Assembly: GCA_028718465.1 (NCBI GenBank)
Contig: JAQULX010000110.1
Location: 1-8,096, forward strand
DNA: 8,096 nt
Direction: 5' to 3'
Origin: Dehalococcoidales bacterium
GTDB lineage: Bacteria; Chloroflexota; Dehalococcoidia; Dehalococcoidales; UBA3254
This document shows positions 1-6,546 of the stretch, piece by piece. Numbering within the stretch: the stretch's first letter is position 1; each line of letters starts with the position of its first letter. The notes below the pieces were generated by a model. It saw only the letters and a list, made by a program, of their open reading frames with translations, was not told the DNA's origin and searched no databases. The translations under genes and the position numbers were made by a program.

Positions 1-1158
1 CTTACCAGAGCAACAAAGCAGATCGCCGCAGGACAGTTGGGCCAAAAGATTACCATACAGACTGAAGATGAGGTAGGGCAGCTTGGCAATGCTTTCAACG
101 AAATGTCATCAGGTTTGAAAAGCACCATGGAAGCAGTCTCGGCAGAAAAAGCCAAACTATCAACAGTCCTCAATAACATGGTCGATGGCGTAATATTAAC
201 TGATAAAGAGGGTATTATTTCGACTGCTAACCTGACCGCCGGCAGGTTGTTTGGATTTGAAGATAAGGATGTGTCTGGTAAACCTATAATCGAAGTGGTA
301 AGCGAGCACGAAGTTGATGCAGTGTTAAAAAGGTCTTTACAGACCGGGAAAGAACAATCTGCTCAATTTGAGTCCAGTGTAACGAGACGTTTTTTAAGAG
401 TAATTGCCGCGCCCGTTATTGATGGTAAGGCGAACGAAATATTATTTCTCTTTCAAGATCTTTCAGAATTGAGAAACCTGCAAACAATGCGTAAAGAATT
501 AGTAGGTAACATATCTCATGAGTTAAGGACACCTATTACCGGCATCAAAGCCATGGTCGAGACCCTGCGTGACGGGGCGCTTGATGATAAAGAAGCCGCT
601 AAGGACTTCTTAGCCCGGATCGAATCTGAGGTCGACCGGTTGGCGCAGACTGTTTCCGAATTAACTGAGCTCAGTCGTATCGAAACCGGTAAAGCAGAGT
701 TGAAACTTGAACCTTTTGATCTCAATATCCTGGTCAACGATGTAATAGAGCAACTAAAACCTTTAGCAGAAAGGCAACAGGTGACCATATCCGCCAATCT
801 GGCAAATAACCTGCCGGAAGTCCTGGCTGACCGGGATCGTATCAGGCAAACCACTATTAATCTGGTTCATAATGCCGTTAAGTTCAATAAAGTTGGTGGC
901 AATGTGAAGCTGTCTACCAGGTTTGAGAATAATGCAGTCATCGTAGATATATCAGACACGGGTATCGGAATCTCAAAAGATGATTTACCTCATGTCTTTG
1001 AGCGATTTTATAAAGCCGATAAAGCCCGTTCAATAGGTGGTAGCGGCCTTGGGTTAGCTATTGCCAAGCACACTGTCCAGGCCCATAACGGCAGAATCTG
1101 GGTTGCCAGTGAACAGGGCAAGGGTTCCACATTTAGCTTCAGCCTACCTCTCAAATAA
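1..1158 (+). CDS. phoR: PhoR-type sensor histidine kinase, 5'-truncated by window start
   Basis: Membrane sensor kinase expected to autophosphorylate on histidine and pass the phosphate to a PhoB/PhoP response regulator when phosphate is scarce. The frame is open from base 1, so the N-terminus (membrane segments and most of HAMP) lies outside the window; the TTG at 37 is not a real start. Visible residues 1-32 are the end of a HAMP domain (DEVGQLGNAFNEM), about 45-150 a PAS domain (LNNMVDGVILTDKEG), about 157-222 HisKA with phospho-acceptor H173 in ISHELRTP, and about 265-385 the ATPase with N-box N287/N291, G1 box DTGIGIS (D319), F box VFERFY and G2 box GGSGLGLAIAK (346-356). All catalytic motifs are intact. 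The HAMP-PAS-HisKA-HATPase order is that of PhoR and also of WalK/VicK; the pst operon and Pho box directly downstream favour PhoR. The cognate regulator is probably just upstream, which is inference. Confidence 0.9.
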   Translation, partial: LTRATKQIAAGQLGQKITIQTEDEVGQLGNAFNEMSSGLKSTMEAVSAEKAKLSTVLNNMVDGVILTDKEGIISTANLTAGRLFGFEDKDVSGKPIIEVVSEHEVDAVLKRSLQTGKEQSAQFESSVTRRFLRVIAAPVIDGKANEILFLFQDLSELRNLQTMRKELVGNISHELRTPITGIKAMVETLRDGALDDKEAAKDFLARIESEVDRLAQTVSELTELSRIETGKAELKLEPFDLNILVNDVIEQLKPLAERQQVTISANLANNLPEVLADRDRIRQTTINLVHNAVKFNKVGGNVKLSTRFENNAVIVDISDTGIGISKDDLPHVFERFYKADKARSIGGSGLGLAIAKHTVQAHNGRIWVASEQGKGSTFSFSLPLK

Positions 1159-1193
1159 ATTCTCACCTGAATAATTCCCCCGGTCCTAAAAGA

Positions 1194-1237
1194 TTTAACC
1201 TAGTGTTAACAATGTGTTAAAACCCCGTTAAAGTTCC
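1194..1237 (+). promoter_or_regulatory. Pho box: four tandem 11-bp direct repeats
   Basis: Four consecutive 11-base units begin at 1194, 1205, 1216 and 1227: TTTAACCTAGT, GTTAACAATGT, GTTAAAACCCC and GTTAAAGTTCC. Each starts with a TTAA-centred hexamer and the phasing is exactly one helical turn, as expected for a PhoB/PhoP-family winged-helix regulator binding as tandem dimers on one face of DNA. PhoP boxes of Bacillus (TTAACA-like hexamers with about 5-bp gaps) have this form. The location upstream of pstS and downstream of the phoR-like gene fits. The binding protein itself is inferred. Confidence 0.85.
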
Positions 1238-1242
1238 CCCTG

Positions 1243-1253
1243 TATTCTATTAA
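1243..1253 (+). promoter_or_regulatory. Candidate -10 region of the pst promoter
   Basis: TATTCT (1243-1248) and the overlapping TATTAA (1248-1253) are the only good -10 matches just downstream of the Pho box. There is no TTGACA-like -35; the last Pho repeats occupy that place, as in activator-dependent Pho promoters where the regulator replaces -35 recognition. Transcription would start near 1255-1262. Which hexamer is used cannot be told from sequence. Confidence 0.55.
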
Positions 1254-1254
1254 T

Positions 1255-1470
1255 GAATGGGTATAAGCGTATCGAGATCATTAGAAGCAGGGGAGTCGAT
1301 TAAAACCAGGACTTCGGTATCCGGTCTGTTCCGGAAGATAATCCGACTATTCCGCCTGATTTTACACAATTACCAGGCTATATGGAATAAAAAATGGCAG
1401 CAAGACCTTAGACTCCTGGAAACACTGGCAAGATGAATAAGTACAAATTTAAAGAAAGGATAACAGAAAA
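1255..1470 (+). other. Long 5' leader of pstS, no gene found
   Basis: About 210 nt separate the probable transcription start from the pstS start codon. No ORF of useful length with a ribosome binding site is visible (ATGs at 1382 and 1393 meet stops within a few codons). It contains short inverted repeats only: GGAGTC (1292-1297) with GACTCC (1411-1416), and GCCTG (1354-1358) with CAGGC (1374-1378). These could fold the leader weakly but match no riboswitch I recognise. The pstS ribosome binding site AAAGGA is at 1455-1460. Confidence 0.4.
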
Positions 1471-2379
1471 TTGATTAAAGTTAAAAAATGGCCTCTACTT
1501 TCAGCAATTATAGTAATCATTCTATCTCTCATCGCAACAAGCTGTAGTAACACATCAAGCACAAGTCCGATAGGATCCGCTCTATCAGGGTCTTTTAAAA
1601 TCATTGGCTCCAATACGATAACTCCACTGAGTTCTATATGGGCTGAAGACTTCATGAGACAAAATCAGCAAGTGAGCATATCAGTAAGCGGTCCGGGTTC
1701 CGGCGCAGGTATTGCCGCTCTTATTGACGGGACTACGGATATCTGCCAATCTTCCCGTCTGATAACTGCGAAGGAAATTGATCAAGCTAAGGCTAAGGGA
1801 GTAGATCCCTACGAGATTCAGGTGGCCAGTGATGCTCTTTCTGTAGTCATCCATCCGTCTAACCCGGCATCAGAATTGACCATGGCTCAGATCTCAGCAA
1901 TCTATACAAACAAGATAACTAACTGGAAAGAGGTCGGCGGCGTTGATGCTCCGATTGTAGTCCTTTCCAGAGATACCAACTCAGGCACACATGTATTCTT
2001 CAAGGAACATGTAGTACAAATGGCAGGTCTTCCGACAGCAGATAAAACTTTGGAATACGGCTCAAATGTCTTGTTTCTACCGTCTACTGAAGAAGGTGTG
2101 ACACAGGTCGCCGGCAATCCCAGAGCTATCTTCTATGCAGGTTTGGGTTATGTTAACAATACTGTAAAAACCGTAGCCGTTAAGAAAACTGCTGCCGATA
2201 CCGCAGTAAAACCGAGCGTGGAAACTTCCCTGGATGGCACGTATCCTGTTTCACGACCACTGGTGTACTACACCAACCAGGCACCAGCGGGTATTATCAA
2301 AGCCTACATCGATTACTGTCTATCGGACGCCGGTCAACAGGAAGTGCTGGATGCCGGTTTCATTCCACTGGCCAAATAA
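1471..2379 (+). CDS. pstS: Phosphate ABC transporter substrate-binding lipoprotein PstS
   Basis: Extracytoplasmic phosphate receptor that delivers Pi to the PstCA channel. 302 aa, a usual length. The start is TTG, supported by AAAGGA 10 nt upstream and by the complete signal peptide that follows: charged MIKVKK, a hydrophobic stretch (residues 8-22) and a lipobox-like ATSC with C25 as the lipidation site. Family ligand regions are present: GSNT (46-49, usually GSST), the glycine-rich loop SGPGSGAGI (73-81), D90 followed by S95-R96, and SRDTNSGT (166-173) supplying R167, S171 and T173. NKITNWKEVGG (147-157) is a PstS hallmark. The C-terminal half ends with the usual YIDYCLSDAGQQ and GFIPL segment. 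It is the first gene of the operon, directly after the Pho box leader. Lipid anchoring is common in Gram-positives and other monoderms, less so in proteobacteria, whose PstS is free in the periplasm. Confidence 0.97.
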   Translation: MIKVKKWPLLSAIIVIILSLIATSCSNTSSTSPIGSALSGSFKIIGSNTITPLSSIWAEDFMRQNQQVSISVSGPGSGAGIAALIDGTTDICQSSRLITAKEIDQAKAKGVDPYEIQVASDALSVVIHPSNPASELTMAQISAIYTNKITNWKEVGGVDAPIVVLSRDTNSGTHVFFKEHVVQMAGLPTADKTLEYGSNVLFLPSTEEGVTQVAGNPRAIFYAGLGYVNNTVKTVAVKKTAADTAVKPSVETSLDGTYPVSRPLVYYTNQAPAGIIKAYIDYCLSDAGQQEVLDAGFIPLAK

Positions 2380-2408
2380 AGGTACTTCGAAGGGATAGCG
2401 ACTAGATA

Positions 2409-3353
2409 ATGACGGCAATGGAACAAGGAACTATAAATACCATGACGAAGGTATCTTTCGATACCCTCAGACGGCGATTTCGGCCTGGTGAACGAATTAT
2501 AGAAAGCGGCATCTTTCTCGCCGGGCTGTTATCGATCGCCATCCTTCTCGGCATTATTGCCATTCTATTCAAAGAGGGGTTACCTCTATTTACTTATACT
2601 CCTCCCTGGGAATTTTTATTCGGGACCAGGTGGTATCCGGTGTCTGATCCGCCCACCTTCGGCATTTTACCTTTCTATGTATCTACATTGATGATTACAT
2701 TGATCGCGACGGCAATATCTGTACCTATCGGAGTCGCGTGTGCAGTTTATCTTTCAGAGATAGCTTCACCAAAAATGAGTGATGTCGTCAAACCCATAAT
2801 TGAGATAATGGCGGGATTGCCTTCGGTGATGATGGGTTTTATCGGGCTGGCATTACTTTCTCCTTTGGTTCAAAGCTTGTTTAACCTGAACACCGGGCTA
2901 AGCGGATTGACCGCCGCAATAATGCTCTCTCTAATGAGTCTCCCAATAATTGTTAGTGTCTCGGAAGACGCTTTAAACGCAGTACCAAAAGAGTTCAAAG
3001 AAGCTTCGTACGGCCTGGGGGCTACAAAATGGGAAACCATACAACACGTGTGCATACCATCTGCTCTCTCTGGAATTGCCACTGCCATCATGTTGGGAGT
3101 AGGGCGAGCCATCGGTGAGACGATGACAGTATTGATGGTAGCGGGAGGAGCCCTGGCAGTACCAGTTTCACCAACTGACCCAATGACAACCATGACATCT
3201 GTGATCGCTTCCGGAATAGGCAATGCGGCCCGTGGTGGACTGCAGTATCAGGCACTATTTGCAGTTGGTCTTATCCTGTTCATTTTGACTCTGGCTGTTA
3301 ACTGGATTGCCGAGAAGGTGTTGGAACGACAAAAAAGGAAGTTCGCGAGGTAG
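2409..3353 (+). CDS. pstC: Phosphate ABC transporter permease PstC
   Basis: One of the two membrane subunits of the phosphate channel, pairing with PstA. 314 aa with about six membrane segments, near residues 33-55, 89-114, 132-155, 163-185, 222-247 and 281-301. The cytoplasmic EAA loop that contacts PstB is clear: EFKEASYGLGATKWETI (195-211) followed by IPSALSGI. GRAIGETMTVLMVAGG (232-247) is characteristic of PstC. The start is uncertain. ATG 2409 has AAGGG at 2390-2394, a long 14-nt gap. ATG 2442 (residue 12) has AAGGA at 2425-2429, 12 nt away, and would drop 11 poorly conserved residues. I keep the first ATG but the second is equally possible. It lies 29 nt after pstS and 4 nt before pstA, so it is co-transcribed. 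Confidence 0.95.
   Translation: MTAMEQGTINTMTKVSFDTLRRRFRPGERIIESGIFLAGLLSIAILLGIIAILFKEGLPLFTYTPPWEFLFGTRWYPVSDPPTFGILPFYVSTLMITLIATAISVPIGVACAVYLSEIASPKMSDVVKPIIEIMAGLPSVMMGFIGLALLSPLVQSLFNLNTGLSGLTAAIMLSLMSLPIIVSVSEDALNAVPKEFKEASYGLGATKWETIQHVCIPSALSGIATAIMLGVGRAIGETMTVLMVAGGALAVPVSPTDPMTTMTSVIASGIGNAARGGLQYQALFAVGLILFILTLAVNWIAEKVLERQKRKFAR
3345..3353 (+). promoter_or_regulatory. Ribosome binding site deciding the pstA TTG start
   Basis: GCGAGGTAG, with core GAGG at 3347-3350, ends 7 nt before TTG 3358, ideal spacing. No ATG or GTG in the pstA frame lies nearby, and the upstream in-frame TTG at 3307 would overlap pstC by 47 nt and add a non-conserved basic extension. The site overlaps the pstC stop codon, so pstA translation is probably coupled to pstC. 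Confidence 0.65.
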
Positions 3354-3357
3354 TGTA

Positions 3358-4218
3358 TTGATAACAAGAAAAACCAGTTTATCACGCCAGATAGCACAAC
3401 GCACTGCCTTTATATTTCTTGGAGTGGCTGCGGCCATAACAGTTGCTCCTGTCTTGTTTATTGTCCTGTACACTGTCTTCAAGGGCGGTGGCGCTATCAA
3501 CTGGGACTTCATAACACAGTTTCCCTCGCAAGCAGGTAAAGCGGGAGGTATATTACCGGCAATTGTCGGTACTTTCTATCTAATGCTCGGCACACTGGTA
3601 TTTGCCCTTCCAACAGGAGTTTTAGCGGGAATATATCTGACCGAATACGCACGGAACAACTGGCTGACCCGTCTGATCAATTTAGCTATTGTTAATCTTT
3701 CAGGTGTACCCAGTATCGTTTTCGGCCTGTTTGGTTTGAGTGTATTTACACTGGCCTTTCATTTCGGTTTATCTTTGCTCGCTGCGAGTCTAACCTTAGC
3801 CTGTCAAGCACTGGCAATGGTTATTACTACCTCAAGGGAGGCCATCTTAGCCGTACCGGGAGAATACAGGGAAGGTAGCCTGGCTATCGGCTCAACCAAA
3901 TGGCAGACTGTAAAGCATATAGTTCTGCCTCAAGCCTTCCCCGGGATTATTACCGGAGCGGTTCTTGCAATCAGCCGGGCAGCCGGGGAAACTGCGCCGA
4001 TACTTGTAGTGGGAGCAGCTTTCCTTATGCCCAGACTTCCGCAATCTCCTTTTGACCAGTTTATGGCATTGCCCTACCATCTCTACACCGTAGCTGCTCA
4101 TATTCCCAATATGCCAAAGGACATTATCTGGGGAGTTGCTCTGATTCTCCTGATTGTAGTGCTTTCATTCGATGTTCTGGCGGCGGTAATAAGGATAAAA
4201 ACCAGGCAAAGGAAATAA
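3358..4218 (+). CDS. pstA: Phosphate ABC transporter permease PstA
   Basis: Second membrane subunit of the phosphate channel. From TTG 3358 the protein is 286 aa, the normal PstA size, beginning [14 protein letters not shown] before the first membrane segment (residues 17-40). Further hydrophobic segments lie near 67-93, 107-134, 137-158, 194-222 and 257-280. The EAA loop for PstB docking is [19 protein letters not shown] (169-187), followed by [30 protein letters not shown] (204-221) is diagnostic of PstA. It starts 4 nt after pstC and ends 2 nt before pstB, so the three are translated as a block. The start codon choice rests on RBS spacing and expected length. Confidence 0.95.
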   Translation: MITRKTSLSRQIAQRTAFIFLGVAAAITVAPVLFIVLYTVFKGGGAINWDFITQFPSQAGKAGGILPAIVGTFYLMLGTLVFALPTGVLAGIYLTEYARNNWLTRLINLAIVNLSGVPSIVFGLFGLSVFTLAFHFGLSLLAASLTLACQALAMVITTSREAILAVPGEYREGSLAIGSTKWQTVKHIVLPQAFPGIITGAVLAISRAAGETAPILVVGAAFLMPRLPQSPFDQFMALPYHLYTVAAHIPNMPKDIIWGVALILLIVVLSFDVLAAVIRIKTRQRK

Positions 4219-4220
4219 AA

Positions 4221-5042
4221 ATGGATATTAACCTTTTAGTGAATAACAACGATACCAGGTCTTCCGAAACATGCTTCACGAAATTGAGAACGGAGAACGC
4301 AAACCTGTACTACGGGTCTTTCCAGGCACTGAGAAATATAACCCTGGATATCCCATCCTGTAGTATCACAGCTATTATTGGACCTTCGGGATGCGGAAAA
4401 TCCTCTTTGCTGCGTCTTTTTAATCGCATGAATGACCTTATTCCGGGAAGCCGCGTTGAAGGCCTGGTGGAACTTGACGGTGTGAATATTTACGATCCAA
4501 AAGTTGATGTGGTCGAGCTTAGAAAAAAAGTAGGCATGGTTTTTCAGAAGCCCAACCCCTTTCCTATGTCAGTCTTCGAGAATATCGCCTATGGGCCAAG
4601 ACGACACGGTACTAATAATCGTGCTGAATTGGGAGACATAGTCGAAAAAAGCCTTCGGCGCGCCGCACTTTGGGCTGAAGTCAAGGACAAGCTGGACCAG
4701 TCGGGATTGGCATTATCAGGAGGGCAGCAGCAAAGGTTGTGCATAGCCAGAGTATTAGCAGTTGAGCCCGAGGTTATCCTGATGGATGAACCGTGTAGCG
4801 CCCTCGACCCGGTAGCTACTCTTAAAATAGAGGATTTGATGAGAAATCTGGCTCAGGAGTATACCATTGTTATTGTTACGCATAATATGCAACAAGCAGC
4901 TCGTGCATCGGATATGGCTGCTTTCATGATGATGGAAGAAGATCGAGCAGGGTCGCTGGTAGAGTATGGCCTTACCTCTAAGCTGTTCACCAACCCTAAG
5001 GACAAACGCACTGAGGACTATATCACCGGCAGGTTCGGATAA
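4221..5042 (+). CDS. pstB: Phosphate ABC transporter ATP-binding protein PstB
   Basis: Cytoplasmic ATPase that drives phosphate import through PstCA. 273 aa. ATP-site motifs in order: Walker A GPSGCGKS (54-61, followed by S rather than the common T), Q-loop Q109 in [23 protein letters not shown] sequence (specific to PstB), signature LSGGQQQR (165-172), Walker B VILMDE (185-190) continuing into PCSALDP, and the switch histidine H221 in [13 protein letters not shown]. All catalytic residues are intact. Start ATG 4221 has AAAGGAAA at 4208-4215. The N-terminus is about 15-20 residues longer than in E. coli PstB, with a polar stretch before the first strand at ENANLYYG; no better internal start is seen. 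It begins 2 nt after pstA. Confidence 0.97.
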   Translation: MDINLLVNNNDTRSSETCFTKLRTENANLYYGSFQALRNITLDIPSCSITAIIGPSGCGKSSLLRLFNRMNDLIPGSRVEGLVELDGVNIYDPKVDVVELRKKVGMVFQKPNPFPMSVFENIAYGPRRHGTNNRAELGDIVEKSLRRAALWAEVKDKLDQSGLALSGGQQQRLCIARVLAVEPEVILMDEPCSALDPVATLKIEDLMRNLAQEYTIVIVTHNMQQAARASDMAAFMMMEEDRAGSLVEYGLTSKLFTNPKDKRTEDYITGRFG

Positions 5043-5061
5043 TTGTATAAGGAGAAAGCTG

Positions 5062-5730
5062 ATGGAAATCAGGACAACCTATCATAAGAAATTGCGGGAA
5101 ATTCAGGATGATATTCTGGTAATGGGCAGTATGGCTGGCAAAGCTATACTTGGCTCGGTTAATTCACTAAAAAACAGAGACCTGGAACTGGCTCATCAGA
5201 TAATTACAGATGACCAAAAAATCAACAATCAAAGATTTGCAATTGAAGAAAAGTGTATTGAGCTCATCGCAACTCAGCAGCCGATGGCTGGAGATCTTCG
5301 TGTTATCGTAGCGATCCTCAATATTACTACAGAAATAGAACGGATTGGCGACTATGCCATGGGGATTTCGCGAATTACGCTAATGCTTGGCGATGAACCT
5401 CCCCTGAAACCTTTAATCGACATTCCTCGAATGGCCGAACTTACCTCTGATATGCTTCGTCGCAGCCTGGATGCTTTTGTAAAACGAGATGCTGAAGCGG
5501 CCAGGAAAATAATCACTGAAGACGATACGATTGATAATCTTTACGACCAGGTATTCAGAGAACTGCTCGTGTTTATGGCAGAAGATCCAAAGACAATTAC
5601 CAGAGCGACCCGGCTTATGTGGGCATCCCATAATCTCGAACGCGCCGCTGATAGAGTCACTAATATCTGCGAACGCATAGTGTTTATCGTGACTGGCAAA
5701 ATGGAAGAGATAGGGGCTTCGAAGTATTAA
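5062..5730 (+). CDS. phoU: Phosphate signalling complex protein PhoU
   Basis: Cytoplasmic helical protein that restrains PhoR signalling and Pst transport when phosphate is plentiful. 222 aa, typical. Two PhoU repeats of three helices each: residues about 8-105 and 115-210. Each carries the metal-binding motif at its third helix, EIERIGDYA (91-99) and NLERAADRV (191-199), with E93/D97 and E193/D197. QQPMAGDLRVIVAI (72-85) is the conserved helix start of the first repeat. Start ATG 5062 is set by a strong AAGGAG at 5049-5054, 7 nt upstream; longer in-frame starts run back into pstB and are rejected. It lies 19 nt after pstB and closes the operon. Confidence 0.96.
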   Translation: MEIRTTYHKKLREIQDDILVMGSMAGKAILGSVNSLKNRDLELAHQIITDDQKINNQRFAIEEKCIELIATQQPMAGDLRVIVAILNITTEIERIGDYAMGISRITLMLGDEPPLKPLIDIPRMAELTSDMLRRSLDAFVKRDAEAARKIITEDDTIDNLYDQVFRELLVFMAEDPKTITRATRLMWASHNLERAADRVTNICERIVFIVTGKMEEIGASKY

Positions 5731-5764
5731 GTTCCACTACCGGACACAACCCCGGGAAGAATAT

Positions 5765-5796
5765 CAGGATCACACCTTAACCTGGAGTGATTTCTG
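5765..5796 (+). terminator. Hairpin after phoU, possible operon end
   Basis: Imperfect stem-loop beginning 35 nt after the phoU stop. ATCAC-A-CC (5769-5776) pairs with GG-A-GTGAT (5784-5791) around a 7-nt loop, with one A-A mismatch. CAG (5765-5767) and CTG (5794-5796) extend the base past a bulged T. No T-run follows, so it is not a canonical intrinsic terminator. It may mark the 3' end of the transcript or protect it from decay. Confidence 0.35.
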
Positions 5797-5798
5797 TC

Positions 5799-5820
5799 CA
5801 GCCAATGAGGGCTGACTCAT
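5799..5820 (+). repeat. Two overlapping short inverted repeats
   Basis: CAGCC (5799-5803) pairs with GGCTG (5810-5814), while ATGAG (5805-5809) pairs with CTCAT (5816-5820). The two hairpins share bases and cannot coexist. Each has only five pairs and there is no T-run, so function is doubtful. Confidence 0.25.
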
Positions 5821-5853
5821 ACATTAGATACTTCGCTGCAAATTATTGTTGGA

Positions 5854-5859
5854 TATAAT
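5854..5859 (+). promoter_or_regulatory. TATAAT -10 box of a second promoter
   Basis: A perfect TATAAT lies 169 nt upstream of the DUF2892 gene start. The matching -35 is weak (TTCGCT at 5832-5837, 16-bp spacer). Transcription would begin near 5866 and cover the structured leader and the downstream genes. No Pho-box phasing is found nearby, which suggests control independent of phosphate. Confidence 0.45.
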
Positions 5860-5885
5860 TAGTAATAGATGGGGCAAAGTAATAG

Positions 5886-6009
5886 CTCTCGTCCGGCAAG
5901 TTTAAGAATAATGCTTTAAATCAAGAAACAATAATAAACGTAAATAAAGCCCAGTTTAAGCCTTGCTTGCCGGTAATGGTAGAGGTTTTTCTTTGGGCTT
6001 TTTTATTTT
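5886..6009 (+). ncRNA. Structured leader or small RNA with terminator-like end
   Basis: The RNA from the TATAAT promoter contains two strong inverted repeats. CCGGCAAG (5893-5900) pairs with CTTGCCGG (5966-5973), and outside it CTCT (5886-5889) can pair with AGAG (5981-5984). AAAGCCCA (5946-5953) pairs with TGGGCTTT (5994-6001), and a T-rich run reaches 6009. The second helix begins inside the loop of the first and closes outside it, so they cross: they form a pseudoknot or are alternatives, as in an attenuator. An 8-bp direct repeat AGTTTAAG (5899-5906 and 5953-5960) lies beside both left arms. I recognise no known riboswitch or sRNA family. The 40-nt terminator loop is long, so termination efficiency is uncertain. 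Confidence 0.4.
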
Positions 6010-6027
6010 GATTGTAGTGGGGTGAAA

Positions 6028-6486
6028 ATGGAAATGAAGCTGGTGCCTCAAACTACCAAACGGGTGCAAAGACATACCAAAAGTGAAATCAACGAGAAAA
6101 TCAAACAACAGACAATTTCCTGCATAGAAAAGTATAAAGGAGCCAGTTATGAGGTCCTGACCCAAAGGCTGGAGGAACTCAACAGCGAATGGAACACAGA
6201 GAGAGTATTAGAAACTAACGCAGCGACCTTAATAACCACCAGTTTGGTTCTTGGTCTTGCCAGGAAGAAACCCGGTTGGTTCACATTAACCGGAATTGTC
6301 GGTTTTTTCCTGCTGCAACATGCCATCCAGGGCTGGTGCCCGCCCCTCGAAGCTATCCGAAGATTGGGTATAAGAACTCCCGAAGAGATACATAATGAGA
6401 TCACAGCAATTAAATATTTGAGAGGTGATTTCTCTGTGCAAACGGATGACCCTGAGGAAATTTTAAAAATGGCGAAAAAGCAATAA
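6028..6486 (+). CDS. DUF2892 (YgaP-type transmembrane domain) protein
   Basis: 152 aa. The C-terminal two thirds match the DUF2892 family pattern: ERVLETNAATL (58-68), a first membrane segment around 66-78, a short basic turn LARKKPGWF (77-85), a second membrane segment around 86-100, then LLQHAIQGWCPPLEAIRRLGI (95-115) and a conserved tail IHNEITAIKYLRGDF. The N-terminal 55 residues are polar, charged and probably helical (KRVQRHTKSEINEKIKQQ), with no recognised domain. The conserved cysteine C104 lies in GWCPP; no rhodanese domain is fused, unlike E. coli YgaP. The biochemical role of the family is poorly defined. ATG 6028 is preferred because GGGGTGA (6019-6025) resembles the end of a Shine-Dalgarno sequence; GTG 6022 and ATG 6034 are alternatives. 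It follows the structured leader and precedes the permease remnant by 60 nt. Confidence 0.85.
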   Translation: MEMKLVPQTTKRVQRHTKSEINEKIKQQTISCIEKYKGASYEVLTQRLEELNSEWNTERVLETNAATLITTSLVLGLARKKPGWFTLTGIVGFFLLQHAIQGWCPPLEAIRRLGIRTPEEIHNEITAIKYLRGDFSVQTDDPEEILKMAKKQ

Positions 6487-6535
6487 TACTGCATAGCCGG
6501 TAAAATCAACAGAACCAGTCAGGTTATTGCCTGTC

Positions 6536-6543
6536 GGGGGTGA
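6536..6543 (+). promoter_or_regulatory. Ribosome binding site of the small membrane ORF
   Basis: GGGGGTGA differs from GGAGGTGA by one base and sits at correct distance from ATG 6547. It shows that the start of the following damaged gene is still intact. The DUF2892 gene has a nearly identical site (GGGGTGA). Confidence 0.6.
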
Positions 6544-6546
6544 TTC

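Noticed and set aside
516..854. Antisense open frame within the kinase gene, and similar minus-strand frames at 1902-2117, 2870-3223, 3255-3512, 5413-5631 and 6147-6509
   Set aside because: All lie opposite well-supported genes, show no recognisable domain and have compositions expected of antisense shadows.
37..1158. TTG at 37 as the start of the histidine kinase gene
   Set aside because: The frame is open to base 1 and codons 1-12 continue the HAMP domain, so the gene is truncated by the window and not started here.
3307..3357. N-terminal extension of PstA overlapping pstC
   Set aside because: It encodes a basic, non-conserved stretch without RBS support; TTG 3358 has GAGG 7 nt upstream.
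4966..5061. Upstream extension of PhoU into the end of pstB
   Set aside because: ATG 5062 has a strong, well-spaced AAGGAG and gives the normal PhoU length; the extension overlaps pstB out of frame and has no family similarity.
5899..5960. TTTAA repeats at 5901, 5915 and 5955 as a second Pho box
   Set aside because: Spacings are 14 and 40 bp, not 11, and they lie downstream of the -10 box.
5731..6027. tRNA, CRISPR array or insertion-sequence end in the phoU downstream gap
   Set aside because: No T-loop or cloverleaf pattern, no regularly spaced repeats, and no transposase or terminal inverted repeats with target duplication were seen.
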